64,000 bases of DNA from CAZLMW01 sp964560875 (lineage in GTDB: Bacteria; Myxococcota_A; UBA9042), in NCBI GenBank assembly GCA_964560875.1, contig CAZLMW010000002.1, forward strand, positions 1 through 64,000. The letters are read 5' to 3'. A program made the translations under genes and the position numbers. Positions 15,429 through 23,862 of the stretch are shown here, piece by piece. How positions within the stretch are numbered: the stretch's first letter is position 1; each line of letters begins with the position of its first letter. A model generated the notes under the pieces. The model saw only the letters and a program-made list of their open reading frames with translations, was not told the origin of the DNA and ran no database searches.

Positions 15429-17141
15429 ATGCCTTTCTCCGTTCAACAGCGCGCGGCTCTACGCCAACGTCTCGCCGACGAGACTTTCGATCTCCTGGTT
15501 GTGGGTGGCGGTATCACTGGCGCCGGCATCGCCCGGGACGCAGCACTGCGGGGTCTTTCGGTCGCGCTCATTGACCGCGATGACTTCGCTTCGGGCACCT
15601 CGTCGCGGTCGTCCAAGCTCATCCACGGCGGGCTCCGGTATCTCGAGCAGGGCGATGTGGGCCTTGTCTACGAAGCCGTTCGTGAACGCCAGCGATTGCT
15701 CAAGCTCGCGCCGCACCTCGCTCATCCCCAGTCGTTCATCGTGCCGGTCTTCACATCGTCCAAGCACAGCGTCCTCGTGCTCGATCTTGGGCTCACGATC
15801 TACGACGTGATGGCCGCCGGCTCGGGCGTGTTGCGCCATCGGGCCCACCGAAAAGGCCAGCTCCTCAACCTCGAACCGCTGCTTCGCGCCGACAAACTCC
15901 GCGGCGGGGTTCGCTACTACGACGCGCAGACCAACGACGTGCGGCTGGTGATGGCCAACATTCGCGGCGCTCATCGTGCCGGCGCCGTGTGTTTGTCGCG
16001 CATCACGTTCGAAAAACCGCGCTACGGCGGACCGAGCGGGGCAAACGGCTCGGTCGACGGGGCGTTGCTGCGCGATCACGTTGATGACAGCGCCTTCGAA
16101 GTGAGCGCACGCACTGTTGTTGTCGCGGCCGGACCGTTCACCGACGCGGCGATGAAGACGTACCTGCAGCGCGATCCGGTACGTCAATACATCCGGCCCA
16201 GCAAGGGCGTTCACGTCGTCTTGCCGCGCGCGCGCTTGCCGCTTTCTGAAGCCGTGGTGATGACCGCTTCAGACGGGCGCGTCGTGTTCGCGCTGCCGTG
16301 GCCGCATGTATCCGTCATCGGGACCACCGATACGCCGTTTGGTGGCGATTTGCGGGTGCCACGCGTCACCCAAAGCGACGCGCAATACCTGATCGACGTG
16401 GCCAACGCGCACTTCGATCCGCCCAACTCGCCGCTGGTCAAAGAGGACATCATCAGCTGTTGGGCCGGGATCCGCCCGCTCGCGATCGGCACGCGCGATG
16501 ACGACGGCAAGACGTACAACACGTCGCGCGAACACATCATCGAGAGCGACGGACGCGGCATGGTGATGATCGCTGGCGGCAAGCTGACGACGTACCGCGT
16601 TATGGCCGAGGAAGCCGTCGACGCGGCGATCAAGATGCTGCCGGCCAAGCGCACTGAGGGCCTCTTGCCGACACCCACCGGGAAGCTGCCGCTGCCGGGC
16701 GCAGAGAGGTTGCCGGCCGCCAAGAACCCGCTCGAGGCGCTGATCGACAAGATCGCTGGATACGACGACGTCAGCGGCGCGATCGCCACGCATTTCGTGC
16801 GCACGTACGGCAGCGACGCCGAGTCGGTCGTGACGTGCTGCCGCGAGAGCAGCGACGGATTCAAGCAGGTGGTGCCGGCATGTCCGGTGCGCTGGGGAGA
16901 GGTCCGCTGGGTGATCGAAAACGAGATGCCGATGGATCTCGTCGACCTCGCCGTGCGCCGATTGCCCCTCTACTACATCACCGGCGCGCGCTGCCTGCGG
17001 CATGTCGAACGTCTCGCGGCCCGCTACTGCGCCTGGTCCGGGCAGCCCGAATCGATCGCCGTCGGCTTGATCGCCGGCCTGCGTGAGCACGTCCGACTCC
17101 ATGAGATCGCGCCGGATTCGGTCGAGGCGCCGCCGCCATGA
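15429..17141 (+). CDS. glpD: Glycerol-3-phosphate dehydrogenase, FAD-dependent
   Basis: 570 residues, full length. It oxidises glycerol-3-phosphate to dihydroxyacetone phosphate at the membrane and feeds the quinone pool. The FAD site is VVGGGITGAGIARDAALRG (residues 25-43), followed by DDFASGTSSRSSKLIHGGLRY, the family signature. WAGIRPLA and GGKLTTYR near the middle are the second dinucleotide-binding signatures, and a C-terminal DAO_C domain follows. No ribosome site is seen before ATG 15429. It overlaps the next gene by four bases (ATGA). Confidence 0.96.
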   Translation: MPFSVQQRAALRQRLADETFDLLVVGGGITGAGIARDAALRGLSVALIDRDDFASGTSSRSSKLIHGGLRYLEQGDVGLVYEAVRERQRLLKLAPHLAHPQSFIVPVFTSSKHSVLVLDLGLTIYDVMAAGSGVLRHRAHRKGQLLNLEPLLRADKLRGGVRYYDAQTNDVRLVMANIRGAHRAGAVCLSRITFEKPRYGGPSGANGSVDGALLRDHVDDSAFEVSARTVVVAAGPFTDAAMKTYLQRDPVRQYIRPSKGVHVVLPRARLPLSEAVVMTASDGRVVFALPWPHVSVIGTTDTPFGGDLRVPRVTQSDAQYLIDVANAHFDPPNSPLVKEDIISCWAGIRPLAIGTRDDDGKTYNTSREHIIESDGRGMVMIAGGKLTTYRVMAEEAVDAAIKMLPAKRTEGLLPTPTGKLPLPGAERLPAAKNPLEALIDKIAGYDDVSGAIATHFVRTYGSDAESVVTCCRESSDGFKQVVPACPVRWGEVRWVIENEMPMDLVDLAVRRLPLYYITGARCLRHVERLAARYCAWSGQPESIAVGLIAGLREHVRLHEIAPDSVEAPPP

Positions 17142-18010
17142 CGGCCGTTTCAGGTGGCCATGGTCCCGGTCCGTTTCCCGGGTTTGCCGCGCGCGGACTC
17201 CTCGACGCTGCGGCACGCGTTGTCGATGACGCCTGTGCGCTCGCGTTGACCATGCTCGCCGCGCCGGTGAACGACTGGCTCAAGTCCGACCGATCGCCGG
17301 TTACCGACATCGATCTTGCCGTCGATCGACTCCTGCGCGAACGACTCGGAGCGCTGCTTCCAGCGGCTGGCTGGCTCAGCGAAGAGACGGCTGATCGTCC
17401 CGATCGTCGCGACGCAGAACTGGTCTGGATCGTCGACCCGATCGACGGCACGCGCAGCCTGATCGACAACCTGCCGGAGTTCTGCGTGTCCGTCGCGTTG
17501 GCGCGAGCCGGAGTTGGCCCCGTCCTCGGGATCGTCGCCAACCCGCGCACCGGCGAGCGCTTCTTCGCGATCAAAGGCAGCGGCGCCTGGAACGCCGACG
17601 GCGAGAGGCTTCAGTGTCGCGCGCTCGGCGTTGATGAACCCCTCGTGTTGCTCGTGTCGCGGACCGAGCTGCGCAAGGGCTTGTGGGAAAACCTGCCGAT
17701 CCCAGTCGAAGTGATCGCCACGAGCAGCCTTGCCTACAAGATGGCCCGCGTGGCCAGCGGGGAAGCACATGCAACGATGACGCCGTGGCCTCGCAGCGAA
17801 TGGGACGCGGCGGCCGGCGAGATCATCGCGCGGGAAGCTGGCTGTGAGGTCGGTGACGCGCGCCGTGACGCGATCACGTACAACGCCGTCGATCCCGGCC
17901 TGTTTGGCGTTACGTGCGCCGCTTCGAGCGCGTGGCGGACGATGGGTGGGCTCGCCGACCTCTTGATCGAGCGTCGCGCGAGCATCGAATCGAAATACCG
18001 GTCGCGTTGA
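17138..18010 (+). CDS. Inositol-monophosphatase-family phosphatase
   Basis: 290 residues. Mg-dependent phosphatases of this family act on inositol phosphates, fructose-1,6-bisphosphate or 3'-phosphoadenosine-5'-phosphate. Motifs: LSEETAD (metal Glu), WIVDPIDGTRSL (residues 97-108) and the second metal site SEWDAAAGEIIAREAG. The spacing and the EET motif fit the CysQ/PAP phosphatase branch slightly better than IMPase proper, but I cannot decide. The ATG overlaps the glpD stop, so the genes are coupled. Confidence 0.85.
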   Translation: MTAVSGGHGPGPFPGFAARGLLDAAARVVDDACALALTMLAAPVNDWLKSDRSPVTDIDLAVDRLLRERLGALLPAAGWLSEETADRPDRRDAELVWIVDPIDGTRSLIDNLPEFCVSVALARAGVGPVLGIVANPRTGERFFAIKGSGAWNADGERLQCRALGVDEPLVLLVSRTELRKGLWENLPIPVEVIATSSLAYKMARVASGEAHATMTPWPRSEWDAAAGEIIAREAGCEVGDARRDAITYNAVDPGLFGVTCAASSAWRTMGGLADLLIERRASIESKYRSR

Positions 18011-18065
18011 CCACGAGCTTGCGCGGGCCGACAATGCGGCCATGGAGCCCGCCGACCGCCCTACG

Positions 18066-18293
18066 ATGAATCCACTTCGCCCCACCAAGCTGGTTGCGTC
18101 GCTGCTCGCGATGGCGTTCGCGGTGGGATCGTTGGGATGCACGACCCCGTGCAAGAAGCTTGCGAATCGGCTTTGCGAGATGTCGGGGGATGACGGCGCG
18201 CAGTGCGAGCGTTGGAAGGAACGAACGAGCCGCGTTCCGACCAAGACGTGCGAATCCGGTCTGCGCCAACTCGACCGCGACCGGATCCGCTGA
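18066..18293 (+). CDS. Small Cys-rich lipoprotein
   Basis: 75 residues. Signal peptide with lipobox VGSLGC, then a short mature part with five more Cys (CTTPCKKLANRLCEM, QCERWKE, KTCES), probably disulfide-bonded. The start at ATG 18066 is preferred because the signal peptide begins there. Unknown function. Confidence 0.55.
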   Translation: MNPLRPTKLVASLLAMAFAVGSLGCTTPCKKLANRLCEMSGDDGAQCERWKERTSRVPTKTCESGLRQLDRDRIR

Positions 18294-18335
18294 AGCAACC
18301 CGCCAGGCTCACCTGTTGGGCCCCGCGCTCGGGCG

Positions 18336-19973
18336 TTGATGACACAAGCTGCGCCACCTCCGAGTCGTTCTGTGCCGCCAAACGGCCGCCTTCCGTTGCC
18401 CGGCGCTCGCGGCGTGTGGTGGCTGCTTGGAATCGCCGCTGTCGCCCTGCCGATCGGACAGTTGGCGCTTGGTTCGGCGTCATCCCCTCGCGCTGCCAGC
18501 GACGCCATTCACTACAAGACGCGCGAACTCAACATGATGTGGCGGGTGCACGCGGACCTGGAAGACCACCACGCCTCGCAGCTGCAGGCGCGCCTCGATC
18601 ACGACAATCCTCAGCTCGCTGGCGCCGTCACAGCTACCGACAAGTCCACGCGTCGACGGGCGGAAGCCGACAAGGCCATCAAGCGCCTCGCCGCCGCCGG
18701 GCTCGAACAACTGCGCCAAAAACAAGCGCTTGAGCGTCGCATCATTCGCGACCTCTTCAAGCGCGCAGAAGCCATCCCACCTGGCCCAGACCACGGTCGT
18801 GCCGACGCCATGGAGTCTGTGGTGGCCCATTGCCTCGCCGCCGAACGCTACGATCTGGCGGGGGAGCTGGGCGCGATACTCGAATCGCCGACCAAGGACA
18901 TGCGCGTCGCGCTCGCCGGTGCTGTCCCGCCAAGTCTTGCTCGCCGCCTCTCCAAGATGTCCGCCCAGGCGGCCTCCGATGCCGCCCATTCGAGCGCTTA
19001 CGGTCGCGCCTGGAGCCGCTTCACCCGGGATCGCATTCGCGCCCACCTGCACGGTCTTGCGGGTCACGGTACGCGCGCCGGTCGCATCCATCGACGCCTT
19101 CACCGCGAGCGAGACAACGTCTTCGCGGCCTTCAACGTGCTCCGCATCGGCGTGGGGATCGCGGCGCTCATCGGCGTCTTCATGTTCCTCGCCGGCATCG
19201 TTCGCAGCCGCCTCAGCAAAGCCCGAGGCAGCAAGCCGCTCGCCTGGCTTCGCGACAAGCACAAAGGCATCGACAACATCCCGCGCTTTCACACTGATCC
19301 GCTCGTGCCCCTGCTCGGACTGGGAGGCTGGCTGCTCGGCTATGCGCTCGCCGCGGTGGCGATCGCCCTCGTGCCCGGTGAACGACCGCCCGGTGGGATG
19401 GCCGTGCTCTTCCAATCGATGGCAGGAATCGTGGTCACCTGGGCCATTGTCGGCGCGTTCTCCCGCACGATCCCGACCTTCAGCGCCGTGCGATTCCTGC
19501 CTGAACCCGACGGTCCGTCCCCGTGGAGCGCCAGCACCGCGGCATTGCGCGCGTTCTGCTTGCTGTGGCCCTTCATGGCCGTGTCTCTCGCGATCACGAC
19601 GCTCATCTTCGACCAGGCGAGCCAACCCCACGCTGTGGCCCAAATGCTCTTGGACGCTCCCGATCCCCTGACGATCGTCTCGCTGGGTGTCGCCGTCGTC
19701 ATCATGGCGCCGATCGGCGAAGAGCTGTTTTTCCGCGGCTTCCTCCAGCAGGTCATTCGCCAGCGATTCGGACCTGCCATCGCCATCGCCATCACCGCGC
19801 TGATCTTCGCCACCGTGCACATGTCGCCGACGTTCATCCTCCTGTTCGCGACACTCAGCGTGGCTTTTTCGCTCGTGTTCGAGTGGGTCGGCTCGCTGTG
19901 GGCGTCGATCGTGCTGCATGGCCTGTGGAACGCGTGCGTGCTCATCTACGTCCTGTGCGTGGCCTTTTCCTGA
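18336..19973 (+). CDS. CPBP-family (CAAX-type) membrane protease
   Basis: 545 residues. The C-terminal half carries the glutamic-type intramembrane protease motifs: EELFFRGFLQQV (Glu462-Glu463 and Arg), FATVHMS with its His near 496, and HGLWNA near the end, within several membrane helices. The N-terminal half is unusual: one helix near residue 30, a long extracytoplasmic helical region (about 55-255, rich in Ala/Arg/Lys) and then another helix before the enzyme domain. Related bacterial proteins mature peptides or degrade membrane substrates. The rhodanese gene follows after 95 bases. Confidence 0.85.
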   Translation: MMTQAAPPPSRSVPPNGRLPLPGARGVWWLLGIAAVALPIGQLALGSASSPRAASDAIHYKTRELNMMWRVHADLEDHHASQLQARLDHDNPQLAGAVTATDKSTRRRAEADKAIKRLAAAGLEQLRQKQALERRIIRDLFKRAEAIPPGPDHGRADAMESVVAHCLAAERYDLAGELGAILESPTKDMRVALAGAVPPSLARRLSKMSAQAASDAAHSSAYGRAWSRFTRDRIRAHLHGLAGHGTRAGRIHRRLHRERDNVFAAFNVLRIGVGIAALIGVFMFLAGIVRSRLSKARGSKPLAWLRDKHKGIDNIPRFHTDPLVPLLGLGGWLLGYALAAVAIALVPGERPPGGMAVLFQSMAGIVVTWAIVGAFSRTIPTFSAVRFLPEPDGPSPWSASTAALRAFCLLWPFMAVSLAITTLIFDQASQPHAVAQMLLDAPDPLTIVSLGVAVVIMAPIGEELFFRGFLQQVIRQRFGPAIAIAITALIFATVHMSPTFILLFATLSVAFSLVFEWVGSLWASIVLHGLWNACVLIYVLCVAFS

Positions 19974-20068
19974 GACTCAGCCGGCCTTCATCGCCGTTTG
20001 GGGTTGACAAGGCGCCCCACGGATCGGCATTCGAAGCGCTCGCATAGCAACGATTTGCAGGAGTCATC

Positions 20069-20512
20069 ATGGGCGGAACGATCATCGGTCTCGACGAGGC
20101 GTGGGCGAAGATGCAGGAGGGCGACGCGGTGTACGTCGACGTCCGCAGCACCGGGGAATTCGACGGCGGCCACGCCGAGGGCGCCTACCACGTGCCCCTG
20201 ATCGAGATGGGACCCGCGGGCAAAGCCTTCAACGAGGGATTCGTCGCGCAGATCCGCGCGCTCGTTGGCAGCGTCGGAGAGGACAAGGCGCTGATCATCG
20301 GCTGCCAGATGGGCGGACGCTCACGCCAGGCGTGCCAGCTGCTCGACGCCGAAGGCATCGCGAACACGTTCGACTTCTCCGGCGGCTGGGGCGGTCGTCC
20401 CCATCCATTTGGGGGCGCGGGCACTCCCGGCTGGTCCGGAAGCGATCTGCCCCGGTCGACCAGCGCTCAGCCCGGACGCGATTGGGTGAGCATCAAGGCG
20501 CTCGTCGACTGA
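20069..20512 (+). CDS. Rhodanese-domain protein
   Basis: 147 residues, a single rhodanese domain for sulfur transfer. Seen: VYVDVRSTGEFDGGHAEGAYHVPL (residues 21-44 in outline) and the active-site loop CQMGGRSRQ with Cys79. A Gly/Pro-rich segment (GWGGRPHPFGGAGTPGW) follows the domain. AGGAG precedes ATG 20069. No signal peptide is seen, so it is cytoplasmic. Confidence 0.92.
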   Translation: MGGTIIGLDEAWAKMQEGDAVYVDVRSTGEFDGGHAEGAYHVPLIEMGPAGKAFNEGFVAQIRALVGSVGEDKALIIGCQMGGRSRQACQLLDAEGIANTFDFSGGWGGRPHPFGGAGTPGWSGSDLPRSTSAQPGRDWVSIKALVD

Positions 20513-20694
20513 GCCGGCCGATTCAACGACATCAACCGGCGGACGTGGGCCGGAAAACGACCGCTTTTGGACGCCGCTCCCGGATCGGGGTCTTTGCACC
20601 TCTGCACGCGCATTTGCGTGGAGAAACCCCTATGGTGCTGGTACATTCCGCGCCCCTCCGCAAATCCGAGGGCGTACCGGCGTCGGAGAACCCC

Positions 20695-23600
20695 ATGACC
20701 CTGAACTCCAAGCGGCCAACGTTCGCGCGTACTTGCGCGGCAAACGGCATCTTCTTCATCGCGATTCTCGCCGTCTCAACGGGATGCGGAAGCGACAGTA
20801 CATCCAACAACGGTGGTACCGCGCCGAAGACGTACGGTCTGCCCACTGCGACGCTGAATTCACTGACCGGCGTCAAGACGAGTGTAGACAAGCCGACCGT
20901 CGGTGCTGGCGCCGAGGTCAAGGTCACATGCACAGGCATCCCCGGTGACGTGGCGATCCCCGAACCCGACTTCGAAGTGCTCCCCAAGGACAGCGTGACG
21001 CGCAAGGACGCCACCTTTTCGGCCACCAAGATCGGCTCGTATAAGGTCCATTGCCTGTTGCACGGGGGGGCCACCCGCGACCAGCTGGGCGTGGAAGTCA
21101 AAGTTGTCGCTGGTGACGCCGTATCCGTCGAAACACGCGTCGAGCCTGCCAAGATCAAGGCGGGCGAAAAGGCGACCGTGACGTGCTCGGGCAAAGACGT
21201 CGGCGGCAACCCGATCCACAGCACCGACAGCAAGTGGTCGGTGAAGCTCGACCCGGACGCGCACGGCGACGTCGACAAGATGCAGATCGAAGGCCGCAAG
21301 GCCGGCAAGGCCAAGGTTACGTGCGTGCTCAAGGGGTCCAAACCCAAGGACGTCAAGACGGCGAACCTGGAGGTCACCCCCGGCAAACCCGCCAGGAGCA
21401 CCGCGACGGTCGATCCGAGCGAAATCAAGGCCGGTGAAAGCGCCAAGGTCACCTGCGAGATCGAGGACAACTACGGCAACAAGCTCTCGTCCGCGAAGGC
21501 GACGCTCGACATGCCAGCCGACCTCAAAGTGTCCGGCGACTCGGTCACCAGCGAGAAGAAGGGCGAGTACGAGATCAAGTGCAAGCATCCCGACGGCGAC
21601 GTCGACGCCAAGCCGGCCAACCTCAAGGTAAACGCCGCCGATCCGGTCGACTGGAAGCTCGTCGCGAAGATCCCCAAGAAGGTCTGGACGGTGGAAGACA
21701 CGATCGTCCTGCGCGGTCGCGGCACAGATAAGTATGGCAACGAAACCAACTTCCTGAAGATCAACATGCCGCCCAAAATCAAGGGCGATCCCAAGGGCCT
21801 GTCGCCCAACCCGCCGGCGCCCGATCCGCCCAAGAGCTACTCCTTCGTCACCGACGGCAAGTACACGTTCACCGGCACGCTGGTCGACTTTCCCAAGCTC
21901 GGTGAGAGGTCGCTGGACATCCTGTGCGACTCGGAGGGTCCCAAGGTCCTCATCAGCAGCCCGGCCCGCGCGTCCACGCTCAAGGGCACAACGAAGATCA
22001 TGGTCAAGGGCATGGTCGTCGATGACATGAGCGCGGTGAAGTCGTTCAACATCAACGGCGACGATGTCAAGGTCGCGGCCGACGGCTCGTTCACCTACGA
22101 GATGAAGGCGGTCCAGGGCAGCAACCCGATCATCTGGAAGGCGCACGACGAGTGGGATACCTCGTCCCATGGCGTGCAGTCGTTCTACTTCAGCAACAAG
22201 TGGTACGTCGTCGACAAGAAGCAGCCGGCCAAGGCGCACGTCACGACGGGCATCGGCGTCTGGCTCGGTCAGGCCGCGATCGACAGCGGCAAGCACGACC
22301 ACAAGAATCCCAAGGATCTCGCGACGGTCGCCGAGATCGTCCTCGCCGGGCTCGACTGGGGCACGCTGCTCAAGGGCGCCGAGCAGAAGTTCAACCAGAA
22401 GGTCGCGCTGACCACCTGGAAAGGCACGCTGGGCATCAAGAACGTGAAGATGGGCGACAAGGCCTTCAACAAGGGCTACCCGGAGGTGTCGATCACCGTC
22501 ATCAAGGGCGGCATGAACCTCGTGGCCAAGGTCCACAACTTCTCGGCCGACATGGTGCTCCAGGGGCAGGCCATCACCGGCGCGCTCAAGAGCCCGTTTT
22601 CACAGACCGTTTCGGCGAGCGCGAAGAGCATCGAGATCGTCATGGACATGATGCTGGCGCTCGACAAGAAGACCGGCAAAATCAACAGCTCCGCCAAGAA
22701 CGTCTCGGTCAAGATCCACAACCTGAACATCAACGTGAAGGGCCTGCTCGGCGTGCTCAGCAACTGGCTGCTCAAGGCGGCGGGGCCGTTCATCGAGACC
22801 ATCATCGAGGCGGTCGTGAAAGACCAGGTGCAAAAGCAGCTCGGCGCCCAGATCGGCCAGATGCTCCAGCTCTTGGCGCTCAACCAGGAGATCGAGCTGC
22901 CGGCGTTCATCGGCGACGGTCAGCCAACCAAGATGCTGCTCAACAGCAAAATCGGCGATTTGCAGTTCTTCCCATCGAACGCGCAGGACGGTGGGATAAT
23001 CGTCGGGTTGGACGCGTCGATGACGGCCGAGAAGAAGGTCAAGCACACCAAGCTCGGCTCGATCGGTCGCGACGGTTGCCTCGATCCGGACAAGCTGAAG
23101 AACCAGGTCTTCGCACCCGGTCAGAAGTTCCCGCTCGAGCTCGCGATGGCCGACGACTTCATCAACCAGCTGCTGTACTCGCTGTGGTTTGGCGGCGGCC
23201 TGAACATGAACATCGACGAGAAGGTCATCGGCGGCAACGTCGACCTGTCGTCGTTTGGCGTGTCCAACCTCAACGTGGCGATGGATTTCCACCTGCCGCC
23301 GATCGTCAATTCGTGCCTCAACCCCAAGGAGTTGAAGCTGCAGATCGGCGACCTCAAGCTCAACGCCAAGCTCAAGATGAGCGACACGCCGGTCGACATC
23401 GATCTGTTCATCACGACGCAGGCCACCGCCGAGCTCAAGGTCGTGAAGAACCCGAAGACCGGCGACTCGGAGATCGGCTTTGCCCTCAAGAAGATCGACT
23501 TCCTCGAGCTCGAGGTCGTCAACATCAACGCGGAGGCCAAGAACCTCGAGGACCTCTTCGTCAACCTGATCAAGACCGTCATGATGCCCAAGCTCATCGA

Positions 23601-23754
23601 GAGCCTTGGCAGCGGCCTTGGCAGCTTCCCGTTGCCTGCGTTCGACCTCAGCTCGTTCTCCAAGGACATCCCCAAGGGCACCAAGCTCGAGCTCGCGATC
23701 CAGAAGATCGACAACAAGAACGGCTACACGTACCTCAACGGCTACCTGAAATAG
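20695..23754 (+). CDS. Ig-like lipoprotein with possible BPI/TULIP lipid-binding region
   Basis: 1019 residues. Signal peptide and lipobox (LAVSTGC). Residues about 50-400 are Ig-like repeats with the recurring pattern 'KAGE.A.VTC' (AEVKVTC, EKATVTC, ESAKVTC), then a Glucodextranase-B-like domain (SSPARASTLKGTTKIMVKG). The C-terminal ~600 residues have long amphipathic stretches: LLGVLSNWLLKAAGPFIETI with IEAVVKDQVQKQLGAQIGQM, and at the end PKLIESLG...SFPLPAFDL followed by LELAIQKIDNKNGYTYLNGYL. That ending matches the terminal pattern of BPI/LBP proteins (FPLP, then a strand pair). A lipid-binding surface role is inferred. GGAGA precedes ATG 20695. Confidence 0.72.
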   Translation: MTLNSKRPTFARTCAANGIFFIAILAVSTGCGSDSTSNNGGTAPKTYGLPTATLNSLTGVKTSVDKPTVGAGAEVKVTCTGIPGDVAIPEPDFEVLPKDSVTRKDATFSATKIGSYKVHCLLHGGATRDQLGVEVKVVAGDAVSVETRVEPAKIKAGEKATVTCSGKDVGGNPIHSTDSKWSVKLDPDAHGDVDKMQIEGRKAGKAKVTCVLKGSKPKDVKTANLEVTPGKPARSTATVDPSEIKAGESAKVTCEIEDNYGNKLSSAKATLDMPADLKVSGDSVTSEKKGEYEIKCKHPDGDVDAKPANLKVNAADPVDWKLVAKIPKKVWTVEDTIVLRGRGTDKYGNETNFLKINMPPKIKGDPKGLSPNPPAPDPPKSYSFVTDGKYTFTGTLVDFPKLGERSLDILCDSEGPKVLISSPARASTLKGTTKIMVKGMVVDDMSAVKSFNINGDDVKVAADGSFTYEMKAVQGSNPIIWKAHDEWDTSSHGVQSFYFSNKWYVVDKKQPAKAHVTTGIGVWLGQAAIDSGKHDHKNPKDLATVAEIVLAGLDWGTLLKGAEQKFNQKVALTTWKGTLGIKNVKMGDKAFNKGYPEVSITVIKGGMNLVAKVHNFSADMVLQGQAITGALKSPFSQTVSASAKSIEIVMDMMLALDKKTGKINSSAKNVSVKIHNLNINVKGLLGVLSNWLLKAAGPFIETIIEAVVKDQVQKQLGAQIGQMLQLLALNQEIELPAFIGDGQPTKMLLNSKIGDLQFFPSNAQDGGIIVGLDASMTAEKKVKHTKLGSIGRDGCLDPDKLKNQVFAPGQKFPLELAMADDFINQLLYSLWFGGGLNMNIDEKVIGGNVDLSSFGVSNLNVAMDFHLPPIVNSCLNPKELKLQIGDLKLNAKLKMSDTPVDIDLFITTQATAELKVVKNPKTGDSEIGFALKKIDFLELEVVNINAEAKNLEDLFVNLIKTVMMPKLIESLGSGLGSFPLPAFDLSSFSKDIPKGTKLELAIQKIDNKNGYTYLNGYLK

Positions 23755-23862
23755 CAGCCTGAACCCCCTCGCTCCCGGGCCGACCGGCGGGCGACCTGAC
23801 ATAGCGCGGCACGGCCCCTCGTTCGCCGCATTTCGCAGTCATCACGCTGCGCAGGACCGTCC

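Noticed and set aside
20101..20694. Upstream extension of the Ig-like lipoprotein frame
   Set aside because: It overlaps the rhodanese gene in another frame and lacks a signal peptide, which begins after ATG 20695.
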